This document shows positions 21,401-35,362 of a stretch of 64,000 nt of DNA, piece by piece (within the stretch, counting starts at the first letter, position 1; every line of letters begins with the position of its first letter). The notes below the pieces were generated by a model that saw nothing but the letters and a program-made list of their open reading frames with translations, searched no databases and was not told the origin of the DNA. The position numbers and the translations under genes were made by a program. Source of the stretch: Calendula officinalis (Eukaryota > Streptophyta > Magnoliopsida > Asterales > Asteraceae); assembly GCA_963853835.1 (NCBI GenBank), contig OY970825.1:42380908-42444907 (forward strand), written 5' to 3'.

Positions 21401-22640
21401 CCTTTTGAGATAACTGGTCATTGAAAAGACATACTCAAACAAGTATTTTTACGAAAAGGTCTTAACGAAGACCTGTATGGAAAAACTATATTTTGCGACA
21501 TTAATCCTTGTATAACCGTGAGTTGATAGACGATCATCCTATCGCCAGATCGTTTAGATCTAACATTACTGTAATCATCAACTATAGTTAGCCAACGAAT
21601 ATATGAGTAGTACTATTCGGGCTTGATCCCCCGCTCATGGCTAGTCGCTCCAGCCGTATAACATATGAGATATATATTCTATTAAAACGTCGTGGACTCG
21701 ACATGCCTAGGTAAAGGCGGATTTAGGTTTGATTACAGGCTCATGAACTTATACTTTAACTTATATGCCTAGCTAGCTTATGAGGGATTACGCACTAAAT
21801 TAAACAATTATGTTTCATGGATTTGGAACACGTAAACTTGAACGTACATGGATTTGTACTAAACGACCTACCTTTCTAAAATCATGTTGAAATGGTTTTA
21901 CGCACCGACCATATGCAAATTATGTTTTATAGAGTTAAAACATTTTATAAAAGAATTTAATTAAGCACTGAACATGTGTGAATTTGGTTTCATGGTCTTG
22001 AAACGGTATCCAAATGTTATTTACTACAAAAATTGTACCAACAAATCTTCAACGATTATTTTAGTACACGAGTTGTACTGACAAACATTTTGGAATAAAT
22101 CAACGATTTATAGTCATAAAACCTGTGAACTCACCAACCTTTGTGTTGACACTTTTTCTAATATGTTTTCTCAGGTACTTTAGCTTGAAGTATTTTGTAT
22201 GGCATTTGAACAAACCGGATTACCACTTTTGGAAAATCGTATTTTATCTAGTACGAAGTCAACTTAAAGTCTATATAATAGACATTTTACTCATATCGAG
22301 TGTCCTAAACAATTTACGTTGTATTTGTAAAAGTTTAACGATTGGTAATCCATTTTTATGCTATGTTTTACTATGGATCGATTGTTGTGATATCCGATGT
22401 AAGTCGCACGCCCGTTCTTCCGCAAAACCAGTTTTGGCGGGGTGTGACACAATAAGGTTTCAATATTAACATTTAATATTAAACTTATATACAAGCATGT
22501 AGCTTATATTAATATACAATGTAATTACCCTAATTACACTATATATCTTATGGTGTTAAGTGTTTAAGTGTGTGACCCTTTAGGCTCACAAACTAGTAGC
22601 CATATAACTATATGTTATACGCGTGAATCATATTCCAACA
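18493..22640 (-). repeat. Copia 3' LTR (left), split by a solo LTR
   Basis: The parts 18493-18952 and 22455-22640 align with the right LTR at 28679-29324 almost base for base (for example, both contain TTTCGGTTTAAACAAGAAAC and TATATGTTATACGCGTGAA). The middle is an inserted solo LTR with its CAATA duplication. Confidence 0.95.
18953..22449 (+). mobile_element. Solo LTR of family F (LARD-like gypsy), 3.5 kb
   Basis: Starts TGTGACAACCC, ends GGGGTGTGACA, and is flanked by CAATA on both sides (18948-18952 and 22450-22454). The uninterrupted copia LTR at 29131-29147 shows the empty site with a single CAATA. The termini and many inner blocks match the three LTRs at 38045-52685, including the CACAGCCCCAC subrepeats near 21084 and 21181. 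No primer site or internal region follows, so it is a recombined solo LTR. Confidence 0.93.
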
Positions 22641-23589
22641 GCTCCCACTTGCGCACGTGATAACATCAGGTAGTTATACAAGCAAAGGTTAGAGTCTAGC
22701 AACCCGCCAATGCCCCTAGAAGTACATGAGGAGTTTCATAAAATCTTTGTTCAAAGTTTTTCGAGCAGTTATCCTTTTGTTACTGATACTATGTTGAATT
22801 TTAGACAAGGATTAATGTCAATCTAAAATTTCAACGATTCTGTTTCTCGATCTATACATTGAAGTAGATTACCAAAACCAATCAAGATTCATCTTGATTA
22901 CCTTTTGGGTGTGGCCACACATACATCTATTCAAATCATCGTGGGGCCCAGTAGTATCTAATCCATATGCATGGAGGAACAAATTCTTTGTTGACTGCAC
23001 GTGTCTGTCATATGCTTAATGACAAACCCGATAATGGTTGTTATAGCAGCCTTATTCAGGTCAGCGTTTAACCATATCAAAGTTTGCCCCTCTACATATA
23101 CAAACCAACTTGCATCTCAAGTCAGAGGATAAGTGACAAAGCCTTTGTGAGATTCACTTGTGACATAAATCCAGGAAGTGATTTCTCATAGGTTGGGTCA
23201 GTCCAATTGTGCATCATTATGAACAACATGTGAGTTTGATTTCATCATCCTTAGTCATACTAAGATAATGTCATCAATGCCCTCAGATTTGTCTTAATAA
23301 TATTCCCATATTATTAATATGACAATGGACAACTTAGAATATAAAACGCAGTAAATATTCATGGATATAAACATGCAAATATAGAACACAATAGATATTC
23401 TTATAAAACCGATCATATCAAATATATCAATTTATTCCAATAAAAACTGCTCAATGTTCCATTATCCAAATACTAAAACAGATTTACATGAAACTAATAG
23501 CTTGTCGAAGTCCAATGTTCCATTCATATTCAATATGTTTGGTACAAGACATTGAGTTCGATAAAGTGTCAGCTAGTTAGTTATCTGTT

Positions 23590-26500
23590 TGAACTTTAAG
23601 AGTACGAATTTCACATATCTCGATTAATCATTCGAATGTAGTGAACCTTCGTAAATAGGGTCTAGCGTCATCACGACCTATTTCAAAACTAGCATAAGTA
23701 TAGTAAGTATACTTAGCTTCAGTTTGGTATCTCCACCATAACCAATGAACATATATCCGGTATTTCAAAAAATACTTCAATGTGTTCTTAACAGTGATCC
23801 AGTGACTCTCTCGTGGATTCTGTTGGTATTTTCTAGTAAGATCCCTTAAGGACGTTACGTTTGGCCTAGTGCTTCTTACAGCGTACATGATGAATAGAAA
23901 TAGCCGACTCATAGGGGATTACATTCATTCGCTTCACCACATGAGGTGTGGAAGGTCCTTGAGTCTCACTCAAGTTTACATGTTGTTGTATACGAGGACT
24001 TCCTCGTTTGGGAGCATTCATTCTAAACCATTTTAGAATTTTATCAATGTAAGCACTTTGACTTAAACCAATCAACCGCTTTGATCTATCCCAATAGATT
24101 CTTAACTTCAAGTATGTGTGTCGTATTTCTACAATCCTTCATGTCAAAGCATTTCCAAGCTAGGATTTTCATCTTGTAGCCATGGTATATTGTTTCACAT
24201 GAGTGACATGTCATCAACATGTATGATTTGAGAAATGACAATGCTCCCACTAGCTTTCATATATACACATGCTCAGTTTGCATTTTAGGTGAAACAAACG
24301 TTTTATTTCATCATTAACCAAATCTCATAGTCATAGTACACTACTTTGGCTATAAGAATCCTAACGTCTTTAGTAACAAGCGAGAAGGTTTCATCATTGT
24401 CAATCTCGTAGAATTGAGTGTAACCTTTTGCTACTACAAGAGCTTTATAGGTGTGTATATTTTCATTCATGTCAACAGTCTTACTGTTTTGAGAAAGACC
24501 AACTGAGTTCAAAACTTGATTGTCTCTTATGGATTTCATTTTCGCATTCATAGCTTCAAGTCATTTTTCGAATTCAAAATTCGATAATGCAACTTGACAG
24601 TTAGGGGGTTCATTATGATCCTCGAAACTTTTCTCCTAAGCATCGACATAAATCTATATCGTTCAGGTGCATGAGGTGTCCTTGCGGACCTACGAATGGG
24701 AACAACATCATTCTGTGGTCCAAAATCTATATGTCTAGCCTCAGAATGATATTTGCTAGTGTTACCAGAAGGTTGTGCATCTTTGCTTTGAATCTTGTCA
24801 AAGTCTATAGTGCTCCCACTTGCTTTGTGAATTGAGACTGTTCTCAAGAAACTCAGCATACCGAGCAACACCAATTTGTTCTCAGGTGGATAGTAAAATA
24901 GTAACGAAGATACAGTTGATAGATATGGGCTCAAGTTTATTCGGCATGTCTTGTTCCACGAGATCCTCACAACCCCAGATCTTCAAGTAAGACAAATTAG
25001 GGACTTTCCCATGCCATATTACATATGGTGTCTTTTTAACCTCTTGGTCGGAACCATATTAAGTATTCGAGCAGCACACTTCAGTGCATGCCCCTCAAAA
25101 GGATAGAGGAAGAGTAGTAGGACTCATCATAGATCGAACCATGTCAAGCAGGGTCCGATATCTCCTTTCAGACACACCATGATCTTGTGGAGTGTATGGA
25201 GGAGAGAACTGTGAGACAATCTCACGTTGGGTTGGATGATCCTGAAACTCTTGGCTCATGTACTTTCCTCCTTGATTAGGACGGAAATCCTTTGTTGTCT
25301 TGCCGAGTTGATTTTCTACATCACTTTAGAAAGCTTTGAACATTTCAAAGATTTTATGTTTATGTTTAATCAAGTAAACATAATCATAACTACTGAAATC
25401 ATCAGTGGAAGTGATAAAGTAGGCAACACCTTCCCTAGTCTTAGTTCTAAAAGGGCCACATACATCAGTATGTATGAGTCCAAGTATATTTTTAGCTCTT
25501 TCGCCAACATGGGAGAAAAGCTTTCTTGTTATCTTTCCATAATATACAAGAGAGGCATTTAAATGATTCATAATCATTTGTTAATAAGCCCTTATTGGGG
25601 TAGTGTCAAAATGTGTTTCTTGTTTATGTGGAAAAGATGACAATGCTCTAGGTAAATGAAATCCAAACCGTTTTGGATTCTTGAGTGCTACATATCTATA
25701 TAGAACTATCGTTTGAATCTGGATCATGCATATCAATTTCAAGCATACTATTACAAGATATAGTTATAAAATATGTTATTTTTCATAAAACAAAATATCA
25801 TAATCCATAATAGTTTGAATAAATCATTATTCAACAAACGATAAAGCTAAACAATGCATAATTAACAATTGTTCAAAATAATAATTAACACATTAGGAAG
25901 GATTAGATCACAGCTTCCATTATTTTAGCTTTATACTTTACTTTTAATCTTGCACATTTGTGTAAATGTGAGTTCCACACTTAGTGTCATACACTCAAGA
26001 TTTATTAGTAAAAGTATAGAGTTCTATAATGAAGATACCTAATGTGCTAGCCAGAACACATTTGTCCTTCATCAACTCTTGCCAAGTAGGCAGGACAGTT
26101 CCTCCTTCAATGGCCGGTTTCATCTCAATGATGGCAAGAAATATCCTTTGTAGGGTGCTCCTTTTTAGCAGGTGGGGGAATCGTAGGTTTGGAAAAGTAA
26201 ACTAGCTTACCCTTACCTAGACTCTTGCCTTGTGCTTGCGGTTTTACCTTCCCTGATTGCTAGAAAAGAATTGGGTAACCTTTGCTCAACCAGTTTTACA
26301 ATAGCATGTTATTCACCAATTGTCTTCCCCATGCTATGTACTTTAAAAAACTCTTTTCAAACTGGTCATAGTCCTTGGATAGTGAGGTAAGAATCAAGCT
26401 CATTCCAAGAACTTGTGGCAATGGATAACCAAGACGCTCTATTTGATCAAGATAGCATTTCATATTCAAGATGTAAGTGCTAACTGATTTGCCGTCCTCC

Positions 26501-26800
26501 TGCTTGTAAGCGTGGAATGCTTTAACTATTTCGAACAGTTAATGTTCTGCTTTTTGTTGACATATCATTTTCAACTTGCTTATCGTGTCGTATGCTGTGA
26601 GTTTCTCGAAGTTCTTTCGAATCTCGGGGTTCATGCTCACAAGCATAGGAGTAGCAACTTCTTGGTGTTCGTTAAACGTTTCGGTAAAGGCGTGACGAAC
26701 AGCAGCAGAAGCATTGACAGGAGGTGCCTAAGGTAATGCCTCTTATAGGTGTATCAACTTGTTCTCATCTCTAAGGACAATCCTTAGAGTTCGATATCAG
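23590..26800 (-). pseudogene. Copia gag-pol remnant
   Basis: Reading right to left on the minus strand: gag text around 26650-26100 (LTAYDTISKLK, VKAFHAYKQEDGKSVS, DYDQFEKSF); an integrase piece at 25326-25577 (IHTDVCGPFRT, STDDFSSYDYVYL); more integrase near 25020-25200; a linker RRSARTPHAPERY at 24548-24970; RT pieces at 24303-24551 (HTYKALVVAKGYTQ) and 23866-24111 (DRSKRLIGLSQSAYIDKIL); and an RNase H-proximal segment at 23628-23912 (RYQQNPRESHWI). Fragments fall in several frames with internal stops, so no functional protein remains. Confidence 0.9.
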
Positions 26801-28663
26801 TCGATAAAGTTGATATTAGTCAGTTTCAGTTTTCAAGAACTGATTTTAGAGTGGAGATACTTAGGTTTTGATTTGTTGTTGTTATCTGTATAACACACAA
26901 AGTTCAAAAAATAGTATTTTCAATAATAATTTCTTTTAATAAATTAACTACCCAATTAATTTTAATTAAAAGCTAAGATCTCATTGAGCTTCTATCATCG
27001 CATCAGTTGATCTGCTAGAGATGATAGATCCAATAGGTAGGTGACGATCAACAATTGCATTACAAGTGCAACTCTTAGAGGTATGGGACTTCATGGCACC
27101 TAGTGAACAAGCATCTAGGGTCAAGTGGCATGTTTGTCGCATCTTCGCCTCGAGTCAAGGTCTCACCATTAACTCGATTAAGTCATCCAATGTGAAATAA
27201 TGTCAAAATAGATCTAGGTCTCACGCGTAGAGAATAATGACCTCAGATCTAAATTCAAACCACGTCTCACGTGAATTCAAAAATAGAAGCAAGTGATTAT
27301 CAACCGATTAGACGCCGTGACTTAAATTTTAGGTATGTTTAAAATTTTAATTAATAAAATTTTATTAAGATATGAATGAATCATGTACTTCATTCATACC
27401 ACTTCATAAGTCGTTTAATAAACGCTAAAAACATTTAGCGATTATTAGGGGTGAAGTTTCAAATCGTATTTAAACTTAGTTTAATCTCAAAACAATTTTA
27501 GATTAAAGGTTAATCATTAATGATTAACAAGTAATCATAGATGATAAAAGGTTTGGATGAGCACCCGCGCGAGCGGGTAGTGGACGAAGCGGAAGCGAGA
27601 ATGTCGGCTTGAGTAACGCAAACATTGTCTAAAATCATATTTTAATTGTTTTATTACTTGTATCTAATATAAAAGAAAGCAACCACAAACATAAATGAAA
27701 CATGCAACAAATTTTGTGCAAACCTCGACCGATGAAATCCTAGGTTCGGTCACGTGAGTCATCACGACGGACCGTAGGGTCAAACTAGGGGACGGGCCAA
27801 CATGAACCCAAACGGGCCTACATAAACCCAATGGGCTCCCACTTGCCCTCATGACATTCATGGGCAAGTAGAAACCAACAATTGTGAAAAAATACATTCT
27901 GCCAGAAAAATTCAGACTGACTTCAAGGCCCGAAAAGTCACTTAAGGATTGTTCGGTGGTCTTCCCCGCCTTTTGTAAAGTTGTAGTCTCTGAGTTGCGG
28001 AAATTTTGGCGGTGGTTTCAGGTCCAACGGAATAGCCAATCTCTGGGAAAGTCTGTTTTCGTGCAGCTGCGCAGGAGGTGCTGAAAATTGTTGTTTTGTC
28101 CTCATTTTCTCTCCATCTGTGGTCAACAAATTATAAAATACAAAGAAATAAAATACAACTATTCTAATTACTTTTACAATGAAATTTTCCCCAAAACAAT
28201 GCACCAAAAATAAAATAAAAATTTGAAACAAATCGCAACAATTTAAGCCAAAAACACGGCTTTTCCCAAATCAACCAAAACAACCAAACAATCAACACAT
28301 TCATTCACAAAGGTCTAGGCTTTCATCGGTTTGCACAAACAAACAACAATTGATAAGGTTTTGGCTTGGGATATGGCAAAAATACATGTTTTTCCATATC
28401 AAAAACAAAATTAAACTCGTAATTCCAAGCCAAATAATCAAAAAATTCAATAAACTATATTAATTTTTTGATATGATTTTGTAATAAACGACAATTGGGT
28501 TCCAAAAATACAAGTTTTAACCCACTTTTTAATTAAAAAACCAAAATTTTAAATAAAAAAACCTTACGGTTTTTTCATGTCCGATCGGTAGGTTTTTCAC
28601 ATCAAAAAAGATTGATTTTTGCCACTTTTTACAAAATCTAGCTAATTATATGATTAATATAAT

Positions 28664-28677
28664 GACTCGTGATACCA
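28664..28677 (-). other. Copia primer-binding site
   Basis: Minus strand TGGTATCACGAGTC starts two bases inside the right (5') LTR. It resembles the initiator-methionine tRNA complement TGGTATCAGAGC with small changes. Confidence 0.65.
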
Positions 28678-28678
28678 C

Positions 28679-29324
28679 TATTGGTGATTTTCGGTTTAAA
28701 CAAGAAACAAACGCAGCGGAAATAATTAAATCACCATAAACGGATCTTGATATTAATCATACAATCAAACTATAATCAAAATCAAAGAGTTAGGAAGAAC
28801 ATTTCATACCCTTGAAGCCTTTGATCTTTGTGGAATCGGATGGACGAATATGATGACCGAAACCAAGTATTCTAAAGGAGAATACCTCTAAAAGAAGTCC
28901 ACACAACACTTGCAAGAACACCACTAGAGAATGCTAGTTCTTTCTTCAAGCAAATGGAAGCAAAAGATGAGAGGATGTGTGTGTGTGTGCCATGGTCAAG
29001 CAAGGCAAGAGAGGGAGTTTATGGAGCCATTTACACTCCATAATGGTGCCATAATTCCCATTAATGATTTCCATAAACCATTGATCTATATTTACACACA
29101 AGTCCTTATCTTTTGTTCCTTCTAGTTTGCTCACAATAAGGTTTCAATATTAACATTTAATATTAAACTTATATACAAGCATGTAGCTTATATTAATATA
29201 TAATGTAATTACCCTAATTACACTATATATCTTATGGTTTTAAGTGTTTAAGTGTGTGACCCTTTAGGCTCCCAAACTACTAGCCATATAACTATATGTT
29301 ATACGCGTGAAGCATATTCCAACA
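28679..29324 (-). repeat. Copia 5' LTR (right), uninterrupted, 646 bp
   Basis: Runs TATTGG to CCAACA on the plus strand with ACTCA directly after it. It serves as the empty-site reference for the solo LTR insertion in the left copy. Differences from the left copy are few (for example, the GT/GC tract near 18798 against 28980). Confidence 0.95.
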
Positions 29325-32164
29325 ACTCATACTGTACCAAATTATTTTTTAAAGCATTACACCCAAATTAGCAATTTTCCTAGGCATTTTGAAATCTGTT
29401 GCGAGCAACTTTTAGGGTTTAGGAGAAAGCTGATATGCTCATATGCCCTATGCAAGCTGCAATTATATACCCCAAAAATTAGCCAACATTACACAGTTAC
29501 ACCAAAGGAAACTAAAGATGAAAAATCGACTATTCAGGCAACATTATGGTTATTATTCTAGGAAGTCGCTAATATTGTCATTTGCCCGTGCAATGTGGCG
29601 GGTGAAGAAAAGGGTAATTGAAAATGTAGTATTAGGTAGTAAGAAATAGTACTTCCTCCGATTCAAAATAAGTGCAACATTTGCATTTTCACGGATTTTG
29701 AAATAAAATAGTTTAATGGAGATTATGATAAATTAAAGGGATAATTAGTGAAAAGGGTCCCACCATAATTTTTGTCTTTATCGAAGAAAGAGAAATTAAT
29801 GATGTTTAATAAAGTTAAGTAGGGATAAAATAGTAATTTTAAGAAAAAAATATGTCAAATAAGAAAAGTGTTGCACTTATTTTGAATCACCTCTTTTTGG
29901 AAAGTGTTGCACTTATTTTGAATCGCAGGAAGTAATAAAAATGTAGGTAGTTCGGAAAATTGCATAAAAATATGTGATTAGTGATAAAACATAGTTTAAA
30001 AATTATCTTAAAGGAATATAAAAGTTACATTATAACAAACTTTATAGACCTCTTTATCATGAAATTTCCCCGTGTCCGTTGATTTTATGTTCTTTTTCTC
30101 CATAAACTTTTCACCATTGTAAAAATATAATTTTGTTCTATGTCAGATGTAAGAATAATCTCTTGAAAAAAATTCAATTATACGAAACTATATACCATTT
30201 GAGTAATTATTCTACATGTTATAAGTTTAAGGATTACATTCAATAAATCAATAAACAACTGAATCACAATATATCACTTTGAAATAAGCCAACAAACAAA
30301 AAATTACCCTTTTTTGGGTAAAACCAGAAGGTTTCATATGCAACAAATTAAACAAATGAAACTATATTAACAAACCGAAATTGATTATTGTAGATTAATC
30401 AACATTTAAAATTTTATTGCAATAGAAAAGATTATAGTGCTATTGGTAATTACATCGGGTGGAGGGAGGTTGAGTTTCGCACCCTGCATAACCGAAATTA
30501 TGACTGAGGGAAACGAGTATGAAAAGAGCTTGAAACTCGTGTCTTGATCCGGTGCCATTTGGAACTTTAAATGTCAAGGGATTGTCATGTTTGACTTGTT
30601 TTGAAGAAGGTGTTTTGGACACAATGGCATTTATACAATTGCTATAATAAGTCTATTGAGATGTATGACCAGGGTTGGTCCCGAGATTTCATATGCCCTG
30701 TGCAATTAATTTAGTAAATAGGCCCAAACTATTGGGGAAATAAAAAAACCCGGATAAAAACAACAGAAAATAAACTTATAAGTTTATAATTTTACCCTTA
30801 TAGTATAAAACTAAATAAAATATCATCAACACAAAAACTAAATCAAATATCATCAACACAAAAAACTAAATCAAATAGTATCAACACAAATTATTTGCAA
30901 CTAAATGCAAAACACTTTCACAATACAAAACCAACTAACAAAAGGAACCAGACAAGCTTTTTATTTTAAACGACTTTCAATAAAAAAGAACTAGCAAAAA
31001 GCTAGAACAAACAAAACAAATCAGCAAAACCAGACAAGCTGTTCTTATAAATCATAAAAACACTTTCAACCATTATAAGCTATGCTGACTAATGAATGAG
31101 TTAACCACGTGGCAGGATCTTGTCACATAATTGGCGCCGGCTCTTTCTTCATGAAGATGAATTCTCAAGAATTCAGCTAAAAGACAAATGATGCATATAA
31201 TCAATAATTATTATTCAGTCGAAAAAGAATGCTCTGTTTTTTTATCTAAGATGAACAATGAAACAACACAACCTAATGAATTGACGGTGGAGAACCAAAG
31301 AAAGAAACGTCGAAAACGAGATTAGAAAGTTACGAGAAAAAGAAGCTAATCAAGGGAATTGACATAGAGAACTCGACAAGAAATCCACGCCTGAATCCTA
31401 AATTAATTGGGTTTTTTTTAATGTGTAAATATACTATGTGGGAATATAAAATTTGGGCCATTCGTACATTTTTGGGACATGTGCAAGGGAACCCTTGAAC
31501 TTGCCAGAGACCGGGCCTGTGCATGACATATATTTTCTTTACCGATTAAACGTATGCAAAGTTTATCAAATACTGTTTTTTCTGATGTTTAGGCATAAAT
31601 GTCGAGTAAGCAGATTGATACCAACGATCCACCAGGGAACCCAAATACGGAGCCCAACAGTGCAGCCCACCCAGCAAAAGATAGGCCCAAGAGAAACAAA
31701 GTGATACCGGCCCGTTTACTCACATAAGCATGGAATCAGCAAGCAAGTGGAAGCAGTCAAAAGTTGTTATTTCCTCTATGTAATTCAGTCACATGTTTAC
31801 ATTTATTTAGGAGTCAAGAAGGCCACTAGGCCACGTAATTCGCATGCGTGCATATCACTACTTCATGGAGATCATGGGTAGTTGAATTAGGGACTAGATT
31901 GCACTATAAATTGTACTTTGGTTATTGAGAAATACATTCAGAAAATTGTCCCAAAAAAAGTCCTTTCCTCCCTTTCGTTCTTGGAGTGTGTTGGGTCACA
32001 ACAACCCTGGATTACTTAGTTAATTGATAGAATTATTAATACTTAAGTCAAATAATATATTGAACAAGATTATAGTCAAATGTGTAATTCCACTAAGTGT
32101 GGTATGCTGCGGAATAGCAATACCACTGATCAATTACAAAATGATAGAAAGTGTAAAGTAAATT
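29325..32164. other. Intergenic spacer
   Basis: AT-rich, no supported gene. It holds a Stowaway-like MITE (listed separately). Around 31840-32010 there is promoter- and LTR-like text (ACTATAAATTG, then GAGAAATACATTC) that could be an old copia LTR fragment, but I could not find a partner copy. The remainder shows nothing I recognise. Confidence 0.5.
29652..29932. mobile_element. Stowaway-like (Tc1/mariner) MITE
   Basis: The left end CTTCCTCCGATTCAAAATAAG and the right end CTTATTTTGAATCGCAGGAAG are inverted repeats flanked by TA on both sides (29650-29651 and 29933-29934). The right terminal block is present twice in tandem (about 29866-29890 and 29901-29930). Confidence 0.75.
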
Positions 32165-35100
32165 TGGAACATCCCAAAAATCAGGGGAAATTTAAAATTT
32201 TTTAAAACATTTAATTAATAAAATTTCCCCAAGTACAAGTAATGAAAAGGTCCCAACTCATTAATCAAAATATAAAACCGTCTCGTGGTTTAAATGCGGA
32301 ATAATTAAAGGTTTTGAAAACAAAACATGTTTGACTCGAAATAAATGTTTTAATCCAAATCCATAAATATAAAAATAGAAACGCAGCTCATCAACCATTG
32401 ACCTTTCCTTTGCCCTTGCTAGTACCTGTAAAATGGGAGGAGTGATTGGGGTCAGCCACCGCTGAGTGAATAATATCAAAATAAACAAGTAATTACAAAC
32501 AACCCAAGCCACATAAGTGATCCCTAGAGACAATACTCAATTCTCAATTGCTCAAGTTTATTTTCTCAGATTTTAAATTTATATAGCGCGCTTGTGTAAA
32601 TCGGGTCGAGAGATCAACCTCTCCCCTCCTTACACCAGAATGCCACTCAGGCTACCACTCATAATTGCCACTCAGGCTACCACTCAGATTTGTTATTATT
32701 GTTATGTTTTTAACTTATAACATAAACCACTCAGATCACCCTAACACATAGTAATACATAATGACTCTGTACCGGCTCAGATACTCGGCACGTCTGTCTC
32801 AGATCAGTGGTAAGTAAATGCAACAACTAGCAACTCAGATAACGGATCAATCACACAGAAAGTAAAAGCAGATCAACAGTTAACCACTTAAGTCATGCAC
32901 GTATCATTATAACTGAATACATGGTGAGAATACTCAAGCTCAATCAACAAGACAATTCACAACACATAGCACAAAATCATGGATCGAAAGTAAGTACAAG
33001 TTTATAGTGAGATTACCCACCTCGAATAACCGTAAGCTCCTAAGCATCCTCGGCACTAAAGAGCGTCTCTAACCGGTCCTAGAAGGTCCTACAATGTACA
33101 AGGAAGCTCGGGTTAGGATTAGGCTCAAAGGTTGTTTCAGCAGAAACTAAACAGCACTCGGCACTTTCGCGGGAACGGCTATAACTCTCAAACCGCTCAC
33201 TAGATATTATTCAAATTTTTACAGTAGTTAAATGACTCAGAGGACTACAATTTTACAGAAGGCTTCGGAAGCTAGATCCAAATAGAAAAGGCTCAAAACA
33301 GGCTCGCGAGACAGAATAGCTGAACCGAAAACTATCCAGCGAAGGTTTACTAAAACATCAATAACTTTTAAATCGTAAATCAGATTAACGAGCCGTCAGC
33401 GTCGTTGGAAAGAGGACTCAGAAACCTAGAAACCTCCACGGGCCAAAAATCCAGAAACGTATCTTAAGTGTGACAAAAACGGACTTAAACCTAGACTACA
33501 GTTTCTGCCCAGAATCCAGCATGACGTTAAAAACCCGTTTTAATTCCCGACATCAACCGTTTATTCCCGAGGCACCCGACAGTCCATTTTTAACTCAGAA
33601 ACTTATTTAGGAATGATTTTACTTCTTTGAAAATGTCTTTCGATTTAGGAAAACAAGAACCGTTAGGTTCGGTTTCCGGGTTTTTCGATCAATAAAACGT
33701 TTAGCCAATCAACTACAGTTTTTTACCCAACCCAACACTAACCAAGACCAATGATTAACCCGACAACTCATGAATTCAGTGACCAGCAATCCGACATCTC
33801 AACCTCACGAATCAAGGAGATGATTAAAACGGCTAGACCAACAAAACATCCAACGAATATAACAACAATAACAACCCAATTCGAATCCTAACCGATAAGT
33901 AGTGTTCCTGCTCAGCCCCGATTAATTGCACACGAAAGATTTCGAGTTAGGATAAATCCTCAATGGAATTAGATATAAAGAATCAAGAGAACAACGATTA
34001 CCACAAGTATAAATGTCACGAACGAAATTTCTGCTCAGTGTCTCCTTCACTCGCTCGTCCTTGGTTGTTGGCTCAATGGCGGAAGACGATCAGGGATGTT
34101 CTCCTGTTTACTGCTCGATCCCGACACAAGAGCATAAGGATTAGACAAAGAATTAATCGGAAACAGGAACCCAAAGATGTGAACATTACCGATTAAGATT
34201 AGAACCCAGAACATCTTCTGCTCAAAGAGACCCACTTGCCTAACCCCCTAGGCTGTGATGAATGAACCCACTGATTCCCGATTAGGCCTTGGGAAAATAC
34301 ACCTGCTCGGTCTCCCCTTTGCTGCTGTCCGATACAACCAACCGAAAACCCGAAGCAGTAGCCCGACACTCCCGCTTGTTTGTACCAAAAATCAACCCGA
34401 GACACCAATGATTAACCTCAGAATTGAAATCAAGATGGAACAGAAAACTAAACGAGATCAGAATGAAACGGATAGAGGAAAGATTAATCATGATTAAAAT
34501 AAATCTAAGAAGAAGAAAAAGAATACCCATGAACACTGAAACGACTCTTGCTCGATGCTTCCTCCTATGATAACGATCGCAATCTGCCCCCATGCTTGAT
34601 AGAACTCTGCCCCCATGCTTGATAGAACCAGCAACAGAGAAGAGATGCTCCAAACTTTGGTCGATTAGAATGAATGGAAGGCTTGAATATTTCTTTGGCA
34701 GTAGATGGAACGAATGGGAAGTGGAATGTCGGCCACAAGGATGAGAATAGGGTTAGGAAGGATTATTGTGCTGGTAAGAAATAAATAAGGATTATAGCCT
34801 AAAATAGGTAGGCGTAGCATGCAAGAATTATTGGCAAGGCTTCAAGCCTTAAATTAAATCAGTGCATGAGACTTGGGATTGGCCCTTGGCCCACTTGACA
34901 ATCACAACCAATACATCTTAAAGCCCCACTCGGTTGGGCTAGATCAAAATAAACGTTTAGTCACTTGGTCGCATTCTGAAATTGACGCAACAGCATAGTC
35001 ACGGCCTCTCTCTTGGCCGAAGAAGTCATACTAAATGGGTTGGTCATGGCCTATGGCCGGCCACCCCAAATCTCAAATCCACTAAGCTAACTCGGGATAA

Positions 35101-35362
35101 AACGTCCAAGATATATAATTGATCTTCGCAATCAATTAAGCTCGGAATATATATAACTCTCTATAGTCATATGAATTGAATCGTCACACATTTATTTACT
35201 CTAATTAAATGCCCAACATAAACACATAAACTCAAATAAAACATATGACACGTACTTTATTCTTGTCACACATTATTATACGGTCAACTCGTAGATCATT
35301 AAAACATAATTAAAAATGTGATTAAATTATTAATTAATTATGTAAAATTTTAGGGCGTTACA
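32165..35362 (-). repeat. Element D 3' LTR (left copy), about 3.2 kb
   Basis: The plus strand runs TGGAACATCCC to GGGCGTTACA. Bases from about 32184 onward are nearly identical to 63047-64000 (small changes such as GACCTTTCC against GACATTCCC). It has short internal duplications, for example CCACTCAGGCTACCACTCA at 32642 onward and a 21-bp direct repeat near 34583-34627. Open frames inside look fortuitous. Confidence 0.85.

Larger units (their letters stand above)
18493..29324 (-). mobile_element. Degenerate Ty1/copia retrotransposon with both LTRs
   Basis: LTRs begin TATTGG and end CCAACA on the plus strand, and ACTCA flanks both sides (18488-18492 and 29325-29329). Orientation is minus: the primer site lies beside the right LTR and the polypurine tract (AAGTGGGAGC, minus strand) beside the left LTR. 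Gag, integrase and RT/RNase H remnants occur in the expected copia order, but they are split by stops and frameshifts. The 22641-23590 and 26800-28660 stretches are untranslated or unrecognisable internal sequence. A family F solo LTR interrupts the left LTR. Confidence 0.93.

Noticed and set aside
29570..29620. GCCCGTGCAATGTGGCGGG segment resembling the Helitron-like end in the PME intron
   Set aside because: No CTRR terminus follows and no partner end is visible, so it is too short to call.
31600..32010. Possible old copia LTR
   Set aside because: Promoter-like and LTR-like wording only; no second copy, target duplication or primer site found, so it is not listed as an element.
34282..34653. 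123-residue minus-strand open frame
   Set aside because: Sits inside the D LTR, with no domain, no start context and no splice partners; probably chance.
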